Origin: Paludibacter sp.
Lineage (GTDB): Bacteria > Bacteroidota > Bacteroidia > Bacteroidales > Paludibacteraceae
Direction: 5' to 3'
NCBI GenBank assembly: GCA_028710895.1
Contig: JAQTTH010000002.1
Location: 235,605 to 299,604 of the forward strand
Length of the DNA: 64,000 nt
Below are positions 17,461 to 25,443 of the stretch, in pieces. Within the stretch, counting starts at the first letter, position 1; every line of letters starts with the position of its first letter. A program made the translations under genes and the position numbers. The notes under the pieces are model-generated. The model searched no databases and was not told where the DNA came from. It was given only the letters and a program-made list of their open reading frames with translations.

Positions 17461-17568
17461 CCCCTAACCCCTGAGAGAACGAAGTTAGTTTCGTCTTGTA
17501 TCCTATTTTCGTTATCTTTCATATCAAAAAATGGAGTAATTTAATTCCCCTTTAGGGTTTGGGGGTGC
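17459..17568. repeat. Degenerate CCCCTAAAGGGG-type repeat after the Abi gene
   Basis: ACCCCTAACCCC overlaps the Abi stop codon, and TCCCCTTTAGGGTTTGGGGG lies 80 bp on. They are roughly inverted relative to one another and to the family core, and enclose 70 bp of AT-rich sequence. Confidence 0.6.
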
Positions 17569-17570
17569 TT

Positions 17571-19022
17571 TTATTTTCTCTTTCTCGCCTTTAACTCCAC
17601 CGTCCTGATCTTATCTTTATACAAATTATGCCCGTTCATTTTTACCACATCCAGTGAAGCGTCGGAGTTTTCGTCCCAACGGCGGCACAGGTAAACCGAT
17701 TCGTAAACGCGTCCGATTTGGTATTCCCGGCTAATGCGCAGTCCGAGTGCATAATCCTCGCCATAGCTGGTGTTTGGCACTTTAATGTCGCGTAGTACTG
17801 GCGTGTAGAATGCACGTGGAGCACCTAGTCCGTTGATGCGGAGCGCATTATTTCGTCCATTATCGGGTGTCCATTCTTTGTGGTCAATAAGTCCGGGAGG
17901 AATGGTTTCCATGGCAAAGTTAGTCATGGTGTATGAACCCACCACCATAGCACAGTTTTGTTCGTAGAACGCATCAACCATTATTTGCAGGGTGTTTTCA
18001 GTTTGATACACATCGTCGCTGTCGAGCTGTACGGCAAATTTTCCGCATTGAGCCGAATGTACACCTCCGTTCCAGCAACCACCAATGCCCAGGTCGTTGC
18101 GGTTTGGGGTGATGTGAATGACACGATTGTCCGCTTTGGCATATTTCTGAATCAACTCCGAAGTGCCGTCGGTTGAAAAATTATCGACGATAATCAGGTT
18201 GAAGTCGAAGGTTGTTTTTTGCATCAATACCGATTTGATAGCATCCTCCACCGTTTTTACACGGTTGCGGATAGGGATAATAACCGACGCCTCCACCGGG
18301 AAATTACTTTCGTTGAATGCTATTTTTTTGGATTGATGAGCCAGATAGCCGCCAATGGCTTTCAGGTGGTCGGTGCAGGCTGCTTCCATTTCTATTTGTA
18401 CTGCACGGTTTTTCGGATCCACGTAATCGAACTGTTTCTCGCCGCTTTTTCGGGTGTCGGTTTCCACTTCGGCATACAGGTATTCGTTCATGTGAACCAG
18501 CTCGGCCTGTTGCGAAACTTTCAGGCGGAGGTTGTAAAGTCCTGCAAATTGGTAGTTCTCGGTGGTTTCGGCAACGGCTTTCTTCAGGTTAGCGGCGTTG
18601 TAAAACAGTACCGAACCGAAATTGAAATCGTCGCGCAGGGATCCTTCCTGATAATCAATGACCGGATGGTTGGACCGAACACCGTCTTTAATTTCGTAAT
18701 AGTCCGAGTACACCAGTCCGGCTTGTGTGTCTTCGGCAATGCGGTAAAAACGCTCAATGGCAAACTGCCCGAGTTCCAATGTGCTGTCCTTGGTATAAAT
18801 AAGTGAGTAGTTGGCATCTGATTTGTCTGCAATTTTCTGAATGGTTTCAGCGCTTTGCAAGGAGTCAATTTCCAGTGTGGTGCAACCCTCGATTTGTATG
18901 TCGTTTTCTTTTTTTACAAGGAGATAAATAGCCTGAACGAGTGAAGATTGTTTAATTTGCTCAACAGTTTTGAGCGTTTCGGCAACGTTGTTGCAGGCAA
19001 GGAAGCAATTGATTTGTTTCAT
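17571..19022 (-). CDS. GT2 family glycosyltransferase
   Basis: A 483-residue cytoplasmic protein. The GT-A domain of family 2 spans about residues 238-420: EASVIIPIRNR (nucleotide site), LIIVDNFSTDGT, and the metal-binding QLDSDDVYQ. The first 230 residues form a second, less obvious domain with a weak GT-like pattern (SLIYTKDSTLELGQFAIERF and LVYSDYYE), so this may be a tandem GT2 protein with an inactive first half. It is divergent from the kinase gene. The acceptor is unknown; the context suggests an envelope glycan. Confidence 0.85.
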   Translation of the reverse strand: MKQINCFLACNNVAETLKTVEQIKQSSLVQAIYLLVKKENDIQIEGCTTLEIDSLQSAETIQKIADKSDANYSLIYTKDSTLELGQFAIERFYRIAEDTQAGLVYSDYYEIKDGVRSNHPVIDYQEGSLRDDFNFGSVLFYNAANLKKAVAETTENYQFAGLYNLRLKVSQQAELVHMNEYLYAEVETDTRKSGEKQFDYVDPKNRAVQIEMEAACTDHLKAIGGYLAHQSKKIAFNESNFPVEASVIIPIRNRVKTVEDAIKSVLMQKTTFDFNLIIVDNFSTDGTSELIQKYAKADNRVIHITPNRNDLGIGGCWNGGVHSAQCGKFAVQLDSDDVYQTENTLQIMVDAFYEQNCAMVVGSYTMTNFAMETIPPGLIDHKEWTPDNGRNNALRINGLGAPRAFYTPVLRDIKVPNTSYGEDYALGLRISREYQIGRVYESVYLCRRWDENSDASLDVVKMNGHNLYKDKIRTVELKARKRK

Positions 19023-19069
19023 GTTAGTTGAATTGTTATTTTTCGGATAACAAAAATACGATTTTTAAT

Positions 19070-19142
19070 CAACACAAAGACACAAAGACACAAAGTATTT
19101 TCCGTTCAATAATTTATTCTGTGTCTCAGTGTCTTCGTGTTT
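19070..19142. repeat. CACAAAGA tandem units forming an inverted repeat
   Basis: AACACAAAGACACAAAGACA on the left and, after about 25 bp, CTGTGTCTCAGTGTCTTCGT on the right are imperfect inverted copies. Such units are common spacers in Bacteroidota. They lie between the divergent GT2 and kinase genes, just upstream of the kinase -7 element. Confidence 0.65.
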
Positions 19143-19149
19143 AAATTAT

Positions 19150-19157
19150 TATCTTTG
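19150..19157 (+). promoter_or_regulatory. -7 element of the sugar kinase-murQ operon
   Basis: TATCTTTG lies 32 bp before the kinase start at 19189, which supports that start. Confidence 0.55.
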
Positions 19158-19188
19158 TCTACAAATTAAGAGCAAAAATAAAAGAAAA

Positions 19189-20049
19189 ATGAAGTTAATA
19201 GCCGATAGTGGATCGACCAAAACGCATTGGTGTCTCGTAGATAAAGGAAAAGTAGTAAGTGAAATTTTTACCGATGGAATAAATCCGTTTTATCAAACCG
19301 CGCTTGAAATTATAGCTTTGCTGGAAAGTCAACTTCTGCCAAAACTGGATAAGGAACTGGTCACAGATATTTATTTTTACGGTGCAGGTTGTTCATTTCC
19401 CGAAAAGAAATTGCTTGTTAGTCAGGCTTTGGTTCGTTTCTTTAGTAATGCTATGATTGAGGTGCAGAGCGATTTGCTGGGTGCTGCCCGCGGACTGTTT
19501 CAACGTGAAGCCGGTATTGCCTGCATCATGGGTACAGGTTCTAATTCATGTTATTACGACGGCGAAGCAATTACGCAAAACGTTTCTCCGCTTGGGTTTA
19601 TTCTGGGCGACGAGGGTAGTGGAGCCGTGTTGGGAAAACTCTTTGTGGCCGATTGCCTCAAAAATCAATTGCCGGAATGGATTCGCGATAAGTTCCTCGA
19701 TGAGTATGAGCTGACTCCGGCTATTATCCTCGATAGAGTTTATAAGCAGCCTTTCCCTAATCGTTTTCTGGCAAAGTTCACTCCGTTTATACTGGAGCAT
19801 ATTGAAGAACCGGCCATTTTCAATCTGGTATTTGATTCGTTTGATGCTTTTCTGGTGCGCAACGTATTGCAATATCCACTCGAAGATATGAAAGTTGGAT
19901 TTGTGGGCTCTATTGCTCATTATTTCCGCGACACACTTGAAATTGTAGCTTCCGAAAGGGGAGTTGAAGTGTCGGAGGTGGTTCAAAGTCCAATGGAAGG
20001 CTTGGTGAAATATCATCTGCCCCAAGCCCCTAAAGGGGTTTCTGTCTAG
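19189..20049 (+). CDS. BadF/BadG-type amino-sugar kinase (MurK-like)
   Basis: ASKHA-fold kinase of 286 residues. The phosphate-1 motif is IADSGSTKTHW at the start, the adenosine motif region is ACIMGTGSNSCYYDG, and GDEGSGAVLG follows near residue 140; this set is typical of N-acetylglucosamine or N-acetylmuramic acid kinases of the BadF family. With MurQ as the next gene, phosphorylation of MurNAc to MurNAc-6-phosphate (MurK activity) is the natural inference. The start at 19189 is preferred over an ATG at 19129. The last eleven residues (HLPQAPKGVSV) are encoded by a palindromic repeat that has probably replaced the original C-terminus. Confidence 0.88.
   Translation: MKLIADSGSTKTHWCLVDKGKVVSEIFTDGINPFYQTALEIIALLESQLLPKLDKELVTDIYFYGAGCSFPEKKLLVSQALVRFFSNAMIEVQSDLLGAARGLFQREAGIACIMGTGSNSCYYDGEAITQNVSPLGFILGDEGSGAVLGKLFVADCLKNQLPEWIRDKFLDEYELTPAIILDRVYKQPFPNRFLAKFTPFILEHIEEPAIFNLVFDSFDAFLVRNVLQYPLEDMKVGFVGSIAHYFRDTLEIVASERGVEVSEVVQSPMEGLVKYHLPQAPKGVSV
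20018..20043. repeat. Palindromic repeat encoding the kinase C-terminus
   Basis: Contains GCCCCAAGCCCCTAAAGGGG. It is the inverted counterpart of the copy at 20101-20126, so the kinase stop and the murQ start lie between two facing repeat copies. Confidence 0.8.
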
Positions 20050-20072
20050 CCCCGTCTTTTTAAAACAATATT

Positions 20073-20942
20073 ATGAATAAAATAGACGATAGTAATTTTA
20101 AGTCCCCATTAGGGGATTTAGGGGCAGTAAAAGTAGGTTTAGTTACTGAACAACCTTCCCTTCATACCAATCTCGACCAAAAACCAGTTGGAGAATTACT
20201 CCGCGAAATGAATGCCGAAGACCAAAAGGTGGCATTGGCTGTTGAGAAAACCATTCCTCAGATAGAAGAGTTGGTGACGAAGATTGTGGAACGAATGAAG
20301 CGTGGCGGTAGGCTTTTTTATATCGGTGCCGGAACAAGTGGACGTTTGGGCGTGTTGGACGCTTCTGAAATTCCACCCACATTCGGAATGCCTGCTGGTT
20401 TGGTTATTGGCCTTATTGCCGGTGGCGATGTGGCGCTACGTAATCCGGTAGAAAATGCCGAAGATGATACCGAAAAAGCCTGGCAGGAACTGCAGCAGTT
20501 CAATGTAAATAAAAATGATATAGTCGTTGGATTGGCTGCTTCGGGCACAACGCCTTATGTGGTGGGTGCTTTGCGAAATGCCCGTGCAAATAGCATTCTG
20601 ACAGCTTCCATAGCATGTAATCCGGATTCGGCTATTGCTCAGGAAGCCGATATTCGGATTGAAGCAATCGTAGGACCGGAGTTTGTCACCGGAAGCACGC
20701 GACTAAAATCGGGAACTGCTCAGAAACTCATTTTGAATATGATTTCCACCACCGTCATGATTCAGCTCGGACGGGTGAAAGGCAACAAGATGGTGAATAT
20801 GCAACTCACCAATTCTAAACTTATTGACCGTGGGACCCGCATGTTGATGGAGGAACTGAAACTGGAATATGAACAGGCAAGGAGCTTGCTGCTGATTCAT
20901 GGTTCGGTACAAAAAGCGATAGAGGTTTATCTCGAAGGATAA
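20073..20942 (+). CDS. murQ: N-acetylmuramic acid 6-phosphate etherase
   Basis: Cleaves the lactyl ether of MurNAc-6-phosphate to GlcNAc-6-phosphate and D-lactate, returning wall sugar to metabolism. SIS-fold motifs are clear: GGRLFYIGAGTSGRLGVLDASE, PPTFG, GLAASGTTPYVVGAL and GPEFVTGSTRLKSGTA. Residues 5-20 (FKSPLGDLGAV) do not belong to the family; they are the translation of a palindromic repeat at 20101-20126 inserted before the usual TEQPSLHTNLD start of MurQ. The 289-residue length reflects this. It is 23 bp after the kinase gene and is followed by a strong terminator. Confidence 0.97.
   Translation: MNKIDDSNFKSPLGDLGAVKVGLVTEQPSLHTNLDQKPVGELLREMNAEDQKVALAVEKTIPQIEELVTKIVERMKRGGRLFYIGAGTSGRLGVLDASEIPPTFGMPAGLVIGLIAGGDVALRNPVENAEDDTEKAWQELQQFNVNKNDIVVGLAASGTTPYVVGALRNARANSILTASIACNPDSAIAQEADIRIEAIVGPEFVTGSTRLKSGTAQKLILNMISTTVMIQLGRVKGNKMVNMQLTNSKLIDRGTRMLMEELKLEYEQARSLLLIHGSVQKAIEVYLEG
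20101..20126. repeat. Palindromic repeat inside the murQ N-terminus
   Basis: AGTCCCCATTAGGGGATTTA followed by GGGGCA is translated in frame as SPLGDLGA. From memory, similar SPLGDLG peptides occur near the ends of many unrelated Bacteroidota proteins, as expected for a mobile repeat that tolerates being read through. Confidence 0.82.
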
Positions 20943-20946
20943 ATAT

Positions 20947-20981
20947 ACCTTTCCCAAAGTTCCAAACTTTGGGAAAGGTAA
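20947..20981. terminator. Bidirectional terminator between murQ and the ABC permease
   Basis: TACCTTTCCCAAAGTT (20947-20962) pairs perfectly with AACTTTGGGAAAGGTA (20966-20981) around a 3-nt loop. It sits between two convergent genes. Confidence 0.85.
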
Positions 20982-20984
20982 ACA

Positions 20985-22100
20985 TTAATTTCTCTTTTGA
21001 TAACTCAATACCGCCCAGGTATTGAAGAAAGCGGCAAATCCAATAAGTGCAAACAGTTCTTTCGATAATTGTAGCGGGTTACTCCCCTTCAGGTAAACCG
21101 CCCGCATTACGTCCATAAAATGTTTTAGCGGATTGAAAGCCGCTATCCATTTGGCCCAATTCGGCATACTGTCGATAGGTGTATAAAGTCCGCTCAGCAT
21201 TATAAACACAAGCATAAAGAAAAACACGATAAACATGGCCTGTTGCAGTGTGGAAGCATAGTTGGAAATAACCAGCCCAAGACCCGAAACCGTGAGAATA
21301 TAGATGGCTGCAAAAAGGTAAATAGTTGAAAAATAGCCTGCCGGAACTAATCCGTACACCGCCCATGCAATCAGGAATCCAATGGTTATAACAATAAATC
21401 CAACCAACCAGAATGGAATCAGCTTCGCCAGAATAAAAGTGGTTTTTGGAATCGGGCTCACATTGATTTGCTCCATAGTGCCCAATTCTTTTTCAAATAC
21501 AATCGACACTGCCGGCAAAAATCCGCAAAGCAAAGTCAAAATCATCACCATCAGAGCAGGAACCATAAATACCCGATAGTTCAGGTGCGGATTAAACCTG
21601 TATTGCGAATCAATCTGAATGGTTGGAACGGAATTTCCAGCCTGAACAACAGGCATTAACTGACGAACAATGCCCGCATTGAAATCATTGACAATACTCA
21701 CCAGATAGGTCATACCAATTCCGCCTTTCATACCGTTCACGGCATTGGCCGAAACCATGATTTTCGCTCCCTGACGGTTCATTAAATCCTTTTCGAAATG
21801 AGCAGGAATCTCCAGAATAATGTCAGCCTCGTTTTTCTCAATGCTTTTCAATGCCTGATTGTAGTCGTCGGATACATTGGTCAGCCTGAAATAATTAGAC
21901 GACACTACTTTCTGGGTCAATTCTCTCGAGAATGAACTGTGATCATTGTCGATAACGCTCAGATTAAGATTCTTAATTTCGTAACTGGCAGCCCACGGAA
22001 AAACCATCAGCACCATAAACGGAAACATAAAAATCATTTTCGGCAAAAACGGATTGCGGAGAATCTGTTTGAACTCTTTTTTTAATAGGTATTTTATCAT
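20985..22100 (-). CDS. ABC-2 type permease (YbhR-like), last gene of efflux operon
   Basis: Inner-membrane permease of the ABC-2 family, 371 residues from the start MIKYLLKKEF at 22100. One N-terminal TM is followed by a large extracytoplasmic domain (about residues 45-170) and five TM segments near the C-terminus. The motif EKELGTMEQINVSPI is the amphipathic elbow typical of ABC-2 exporters. It pairs with the next permease and two ATPases to form an efflux pump joined to HlyD and TolC proteins. The substrate is unknown; related YbhFSR and drug-export systems handle cationic drugs or ions. Confidence 0.93.
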   Translation of the reverse strand: MIKYLLKKEFKQILRNPFLPKMIFMFPFMVLMVFPWAASYEIKNLNLSVIDNDHSSFSRELTQKVVSSNYFRLTNVSDDYNQALKSIEKNEADIILEIPAHFEKDLMNRQGAKIMVSANAVNGMKGGIGMTYLVSIVNDFNAGIVRQLMPVVQAGNSVPTIQIDSQYRFNPHLNYRVFMVPALMVMILTLLCGFLPAVSIVFEKELGTMEQINVSPIPKTTFILAKLIPFWLVGFIVITIGFLIAWAVYGLVPAGYFSTIYLFAAIYILTVSGLGLVISNYASTLQQAMFIVFFFMLVFIMLSGLYTPIDSMPNWAKWIAAFNPLKHFMDVMRAVYLKGSNPLQLSKELFALIGFAAFFNTWAVLSYQKRN

Positions 22101-22148
22101 AGATATGATTTCTTTCTTAATTATCAACTATAAACTGTCAACTATGAA

Positions 22149-23255
22149 CTATTCAAGTCGCACCTTAAATTTTCTTAGACTTATCGCTATCAAAACCGTA
22201 GCCATTAGTGCCAAAACACCCATTTCTTTAAGTATAGCCGAGAATCCAAGTCCCTGAATCATGACGGCTTTTACGGCAGCAATGTACCAGCGTGCCGGAA
22301 TAACGTTGGACAAAACCTGTAGCGCCACGGGCATATTTTCGATGGGGAATATCATTCCCGAAAGTAGCATGACCGGAATCATTAAGCCCATCCCTGACAT
22401 AAGCATAGCTGCAATCTGTGTCGTGGCTATTGTCGAAATAAGCAATCCCAACGCTAGCGACACGAAAATATAGAGTAGCGATACCACAATCAGACTCATA
22501 AAACTACCGGCAATAGGCACTTTCAGCACAAAAACGGATAGCAACATAATGGTGGCAAAGTTGATGCACGACAGCACAAAGTAGGGTGTGATTTTGGACA
22601 GAATGGTGTAAATCGGCTTCATGGGCGAAACGAGCAGAATCTCCATCGTGCCTTTTTCTTTTTCGCGTACAATGGCAATGGACGTCATCATGGCACAAAT
22701 CAGAATGAGAATCATCCCCAGTACGCCCGGCACAAAGTTGAACGCGCCAATCATTTGCGGGTTATAAAGCATTTTTACCTCAGGCGTGATCTGATACGGA
22801 TTTTTTGCTTCGCCCATCAATTCCTGCTGGTAGCCGGCAATGATGTTGGTGGCGTAAAAACTGAATGAAGTAGCTGCATTCGGATCGGTAGCATCGGCAA
22901 TCAACTGAACATGTGCCACGCCATTGTGACGGAGTTTATCACCAAAATGATCTTCGAAAACCACTACCAACTTGGCTTTGGCATCACGGAAGATGGGTTG
23001 AATCTCGCTCGTGCTGTGAATTTGTTCGGTTACATCAAAATATGCACTGGCATTCAACTTATTGATGATGCGCTGAGCAGCTTCGTCGTTGGTGGGTGCC
23101 AATACAGCTACCTGTGTGTTTTTCACCTCGGTGGTCAGCGCAAACCCAAACAAAATCATTTGAATAATGGGAATTCCCAGCAAAATCATCATCGTGGTTT
23201 TGTCGCGGAGAATATGATAAAATTCCTTTCGGATAAATGACATTAATTGTTTCAT
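22149..23255 (-). CDS. ABC-2 type permease (YbhS-like)
   Basis: Second ABC-2 permease, 368 residues, with the same fold as its neighbour: N-terminal TM (MMILLGIPIIQMILFGFAL), an extracytoplasmic domain of about 130 residues, then five TM segments. The elbow motif REKEKGTMEILLVSPMKP is clear. It is 48 bp upstream of the other permease, a gap that holds one of the operon's short GTCAACT-type repeats. The two permeases probably form a heterodimer. Confidence 0.93.
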   Translation of the reverse strand: MKQLMSFIRKEFYHILRDKTTMMILLGIPIIQMILFGFALTTEVKNTQVAVLAPTNDEAAQRIINKLNASAYFDVTEQIHSTSEIQPIFRDAKAKLVVVFEDHFGDKLRHNGVAHVQLIADATDPNAATSFSFYATNIIAGYQQELMGEAKNPYQITPEVKMLYNPQMIGAFNFVPGVLGMILILICAMMTSIAIVREKEKGTMEILLVSPMKPIYTILSKITPYFVLSCINFATIMLLSVFVLKVPIAGSFMSLIVVSLLYIFVSLALGLLISTIATTQIAAMLMSGMGLMIPVMLLSGMIFPIENMPVALQVLSNVIPARWYIAAVKAVMIQGLGFSAILKEMGVLALMATVLIAISLRKFKVRLE

Positions 23256-23261
23256 GTACTA

Positions 23262-23297
23262 AGTTGATAGTTGACAATTGATAGTTGACAGTTAACT
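23262..23297. repeat. Left flanking repeat of the four-helix-bundle cassette
   Basis: AGTTGATAGTTGACAATTGA, continuing to AGTTGACAGTTAACT. It is an inverted counterpart of the sequence at 23677-23708 on the far side of the inserted gene. Confidence 0.7.
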
Positions 23298-23654
23298 CTA
23301 TTTGTTGTTTTCTTTCGATGATTTAATTATGCTGACTAATATTTTAATTAATTCCTGACAGTCTTTAATAATGGATGAAAATGATTTGTTATCAATAAAT
23401 TCACTGTCATGCAATAATAGCAGCCAGTATTCTGTTTCGTTTGCTTCTTTCAACGCAATACTCATCTTGTGGATAAAATCAGCTTTCGACTCAGCATGTT
23501 CAGCCTCTCGTATTAAAGCTCCAACGGCAGTTCCACTCCTTAACATTTGTTTGGACAAAACAAACTCCCGTTGCTCGGAGCTTAAAAATTTATAGGCTTT
23601 GATAATTCTTAACGCAAAAGCGTAGGATTTATATTTTACAGTATTTTCATTCAT
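23298..23654 (-). CDS. Four-helix bundle protein (23S rRNA intervening-sequence protein family)
   Basis: A 118-residue all-helical protein. YALRIIKAYKFLSSEQ-type helices, SKQMLRSGTAVGALIREAEHAES and KANETEYWLLLLHDSEF mark the four-helix-bundle family first seen as the ORF within intervening sequences of 23S rRNA genes. Its biochemical role is not established. Here it has no link to rRNA and sits between an ABC ATPase and its permease, flanked by inverted repeats, so it looks like a mobile passenger. The start at 23654 gives the usual N-terminus (NENTVKYKSYAFA); two upstream in-frame ATGs exist. Confidence 0.88.
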   Translation of the reverse strand: MNENTVKYKSYAFALRIIKAYKFLSSEQREFVLSKQMLRSGTAVGALIREAEHAESKADFIHKMSIALKEANETEYWLLLLHDSEFIDNKSFSSIIKDCQELIKILVSIIKSSKENNK

Positions 23655-23676
23655 GATATTTGTCATATTTGTTTTC

Positions 23677-23708
23677 GCTGTCAACTGTCAATTTTCAACT
23701 GTCAACTC
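23677..23708. repeat. Right flanking repeat of the four-helix-bundle cassette
   Basis: GCTGTCAACTGTCAATTTTC continuing to AACTGTCAACTC, inverted relative to 23262-23297. The stop codon and last residues (VDS) of the adjacent ABC ATPase are encoded within it. Related short repeats lie at 22121-22151 and 25423-25452 in the same operon. Confidence 0.7.
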
Positions 23709-24459
23709 TTTTTGCCTTACGGGCAAGTTGTTGAAAAACTTCATCCATATTGTTGGCATTGAACTGTTTTTTGAGGTTTCGTGGGGTGTCCAGTGCTTCA
23801 ATTTTACCATCCACCATGATGGAAACCCGGTCGCAATATTCGGCTTCGTCCATATAGTGTGTTGTTACAAAAACGGTAATTCCACGCGATGTAGCATCGT
23901 AAATCAGTTCCCAAAACTGGCGGCGGGTAATCGGATCAACGCCTCCTGTTGGTTCATCCAGAAAAACAACCTTTGGACTGTGGAAAATGGATACTGAAAA
24001 TGCCAGTTTCTGTTTGAAACCCAATGGGAGTGACCCCACAAGTTTATCACGCTCATTTTCGAAGTTCAGCAACTTCATTAGGCTGTCGGTTTTTTCTCTG
24101 ATTTCAGCATCCTTCATGCCGTAAATACCGCCAAAAAGTTCGATATTCTCCCAGACTTTCAGGTCGTCGTACAGCGAGAATTTCTGACTCATATAGCCAA
24201 TGCTTTTCTTTACCAATTCGGTTTGTGTGCCAATATCGTAGCCAGCCACAATGCCTTTTCCACCCGTAGGAATACTCAGACCACAAAGCATACGCATAGC
24301 TGTGGTTTTTCCGGCACCGTTGGCTCCCAGAAAACCGAAAATCTCTCCTTTTTTTACCTCAAAAGAGATATGATCAACAGCCGTGAACTTACCAAATTTC
24401 TTAGTCAGATTTTCGGCTACGATTACCTGATCGGGATTATGTTGAATTGTTTTTTCCAT
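23695..24459 (-). CDS. ABC transporter ATPase, second of two
   Basis: ATP-binding subunit of 254 residues. Walker A is GANGAGKTT, Walker B VVFLDEPTGGVDP, and the H-loop region ITVFVTTHYMDEAEYCDR. The signature motif is degenerate (LPLGFKQKLAF instead of LSGG), as is common in one ATPase of heterodimeric ABC-2 exporters. Its C-terminus runs into the repeat flanking the inserted four-helix-bundle gene, so the natural end may have been altered. Confidence 0.95.
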   Translation of the reverse strand: MEKTIQHNPDQVIVAENLTKKFGKFTAVDHISFEVKKGEIFGFLGANGAGKTTAMRMLCGLSIPTGGKGIVAGYDIGTQTELVKKSIGYMSQKFSLYDDLKVWENIELFGGIYGMKDAEIREKTDSLMKLLNFENERDKLVGSLPLGFKQKLAFSVSIFHSPKVVFLDEPTGGVDPITRRQFWELIYDATSRGITVFVTTHYMDEAEYCDRVSIMVDGKIEALDTPRNLKKQFNANNMDEVFQQLARKAKRVDS

Positions 24460-24472
24460 TTTTTTTTACTTC

Positions 24473-25405
24473 TTACCTCTGAGATAATTGCATAAAACAA
24501 TCTTCGATGGTTGGTTCTATTTCCCGGATAAAAATATTGGTATGTCCTTTCTCCAACAATAATTTTTGTAAACTATCAACTATCAAATCTCCATTATCCA
24601 TTGAAATATGTATTTTGTCGCCAAAAGCAAAGCAACTTTTCGTTGTTTCGTTAGCACGCAGATCCAACAATAATTTATGCATCTCGTCGCTTTCAACAGC
24701 CCAGAGTTTGTTCTTGTACTGACTTACTATATTCTTCGGTGTATCGATAGTCAGAAACTCTCCATTCTGAATCAGTGCAATACGGTCGCACAGACTCGCT
24801 TCATCCATATATGGCGTCGAAACCAGGATGGTAATGCCCTGTGCTTTCAGGTTTTTCAGCATGCCCCAGAATTCCTTGCGCGAAACAGGGTCAACACCCG
24901 TTGTTGGTTCGTCCAGAAAAAGAACAGAAGGCTTATGAATCAACGCACAACTTAACGCCAGTTTCTGTTTCATACCACCCGAAAGCTTTCCGGCACGGCG
25001 ATTCTTGAACGGTTCAATTTGCTGATAAATATCCTTTACCAAGTCGTAATTTTCTTCAATGGTTGTGTTGAAAACCGTTGCAAAGAAGTTGAGATTTTCC
25101 TCTACTGTCAAATCCTGATATAATGAGAACCGTCCCGGCATATAACCCACGCGTTTACGGATGTCACGGTAGTCGCCCACCACATTAAATCCATCCACCA
25201 GCGCGGTACCTTCATTGGCCAGAATAAGTGTTGTCAGTATGCGAAACAGCGTTGTTTTTCCGGCGCCATCAGGACCGATAATGCCGAATATCTCGCCACG
25301 CTCCACATCAAAGTTGATGTTTCTGAGTGCCTCCACATCTTTGTAATTTTTGCTTACCGACTCACAATGAACAGCTATATCGGGATTGTTATTTTGATTA
25401 TTCAT
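24473..25405 (-). CDS. ABC transporter ATPase, first of two
   Basis: ATP-binding subunit of 310 residues: Walker A GPDGAGKTTL, signature LSGGMKQKLAL, Walker B VLFLDEPTTGVDP. It has the canonical signature that its partner lacks, plus a C-terminal extension of about 80 residues (from residue 230) of the kind that regulates drug-export ATPases. It is 13 bp upstream of the second ATPase. In some relatives both ATPases are fused in one chain (YbhF); here they are separate. Confidence 0.95.
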   Translation of the reverse strand: MNNQNNNPDIAVHCESVSKNYKDVEALRNINFDVERGEIFGIIGPDGAGKTTLFRILTTLILANEGTALVDGFNVVGDYRDIRKRVGYMPGRFSLYQDLTVEENLNFFATVFNTTIEENYDLVKDIYQQIEPFKNRRAGKLSGGMKQKLALSCALIHKPSVLFLDEPTTGVDPVSRKEFWGMLKNLKAQGITILVSTPYMDEASLCDRIALIQNGEFLTIDTPKNIVSQYKNKLWAVESDEMHKLLLDLRANETTKSCFAFGDKIHISMDNGDLIVDSLQKLLLEKGHTNIFIREIEPTIEDCFMQLSQR

Positions 25406-25443
25406 TCATCTCCTGATTTAAATTAATTGTCAATTATCAACTG

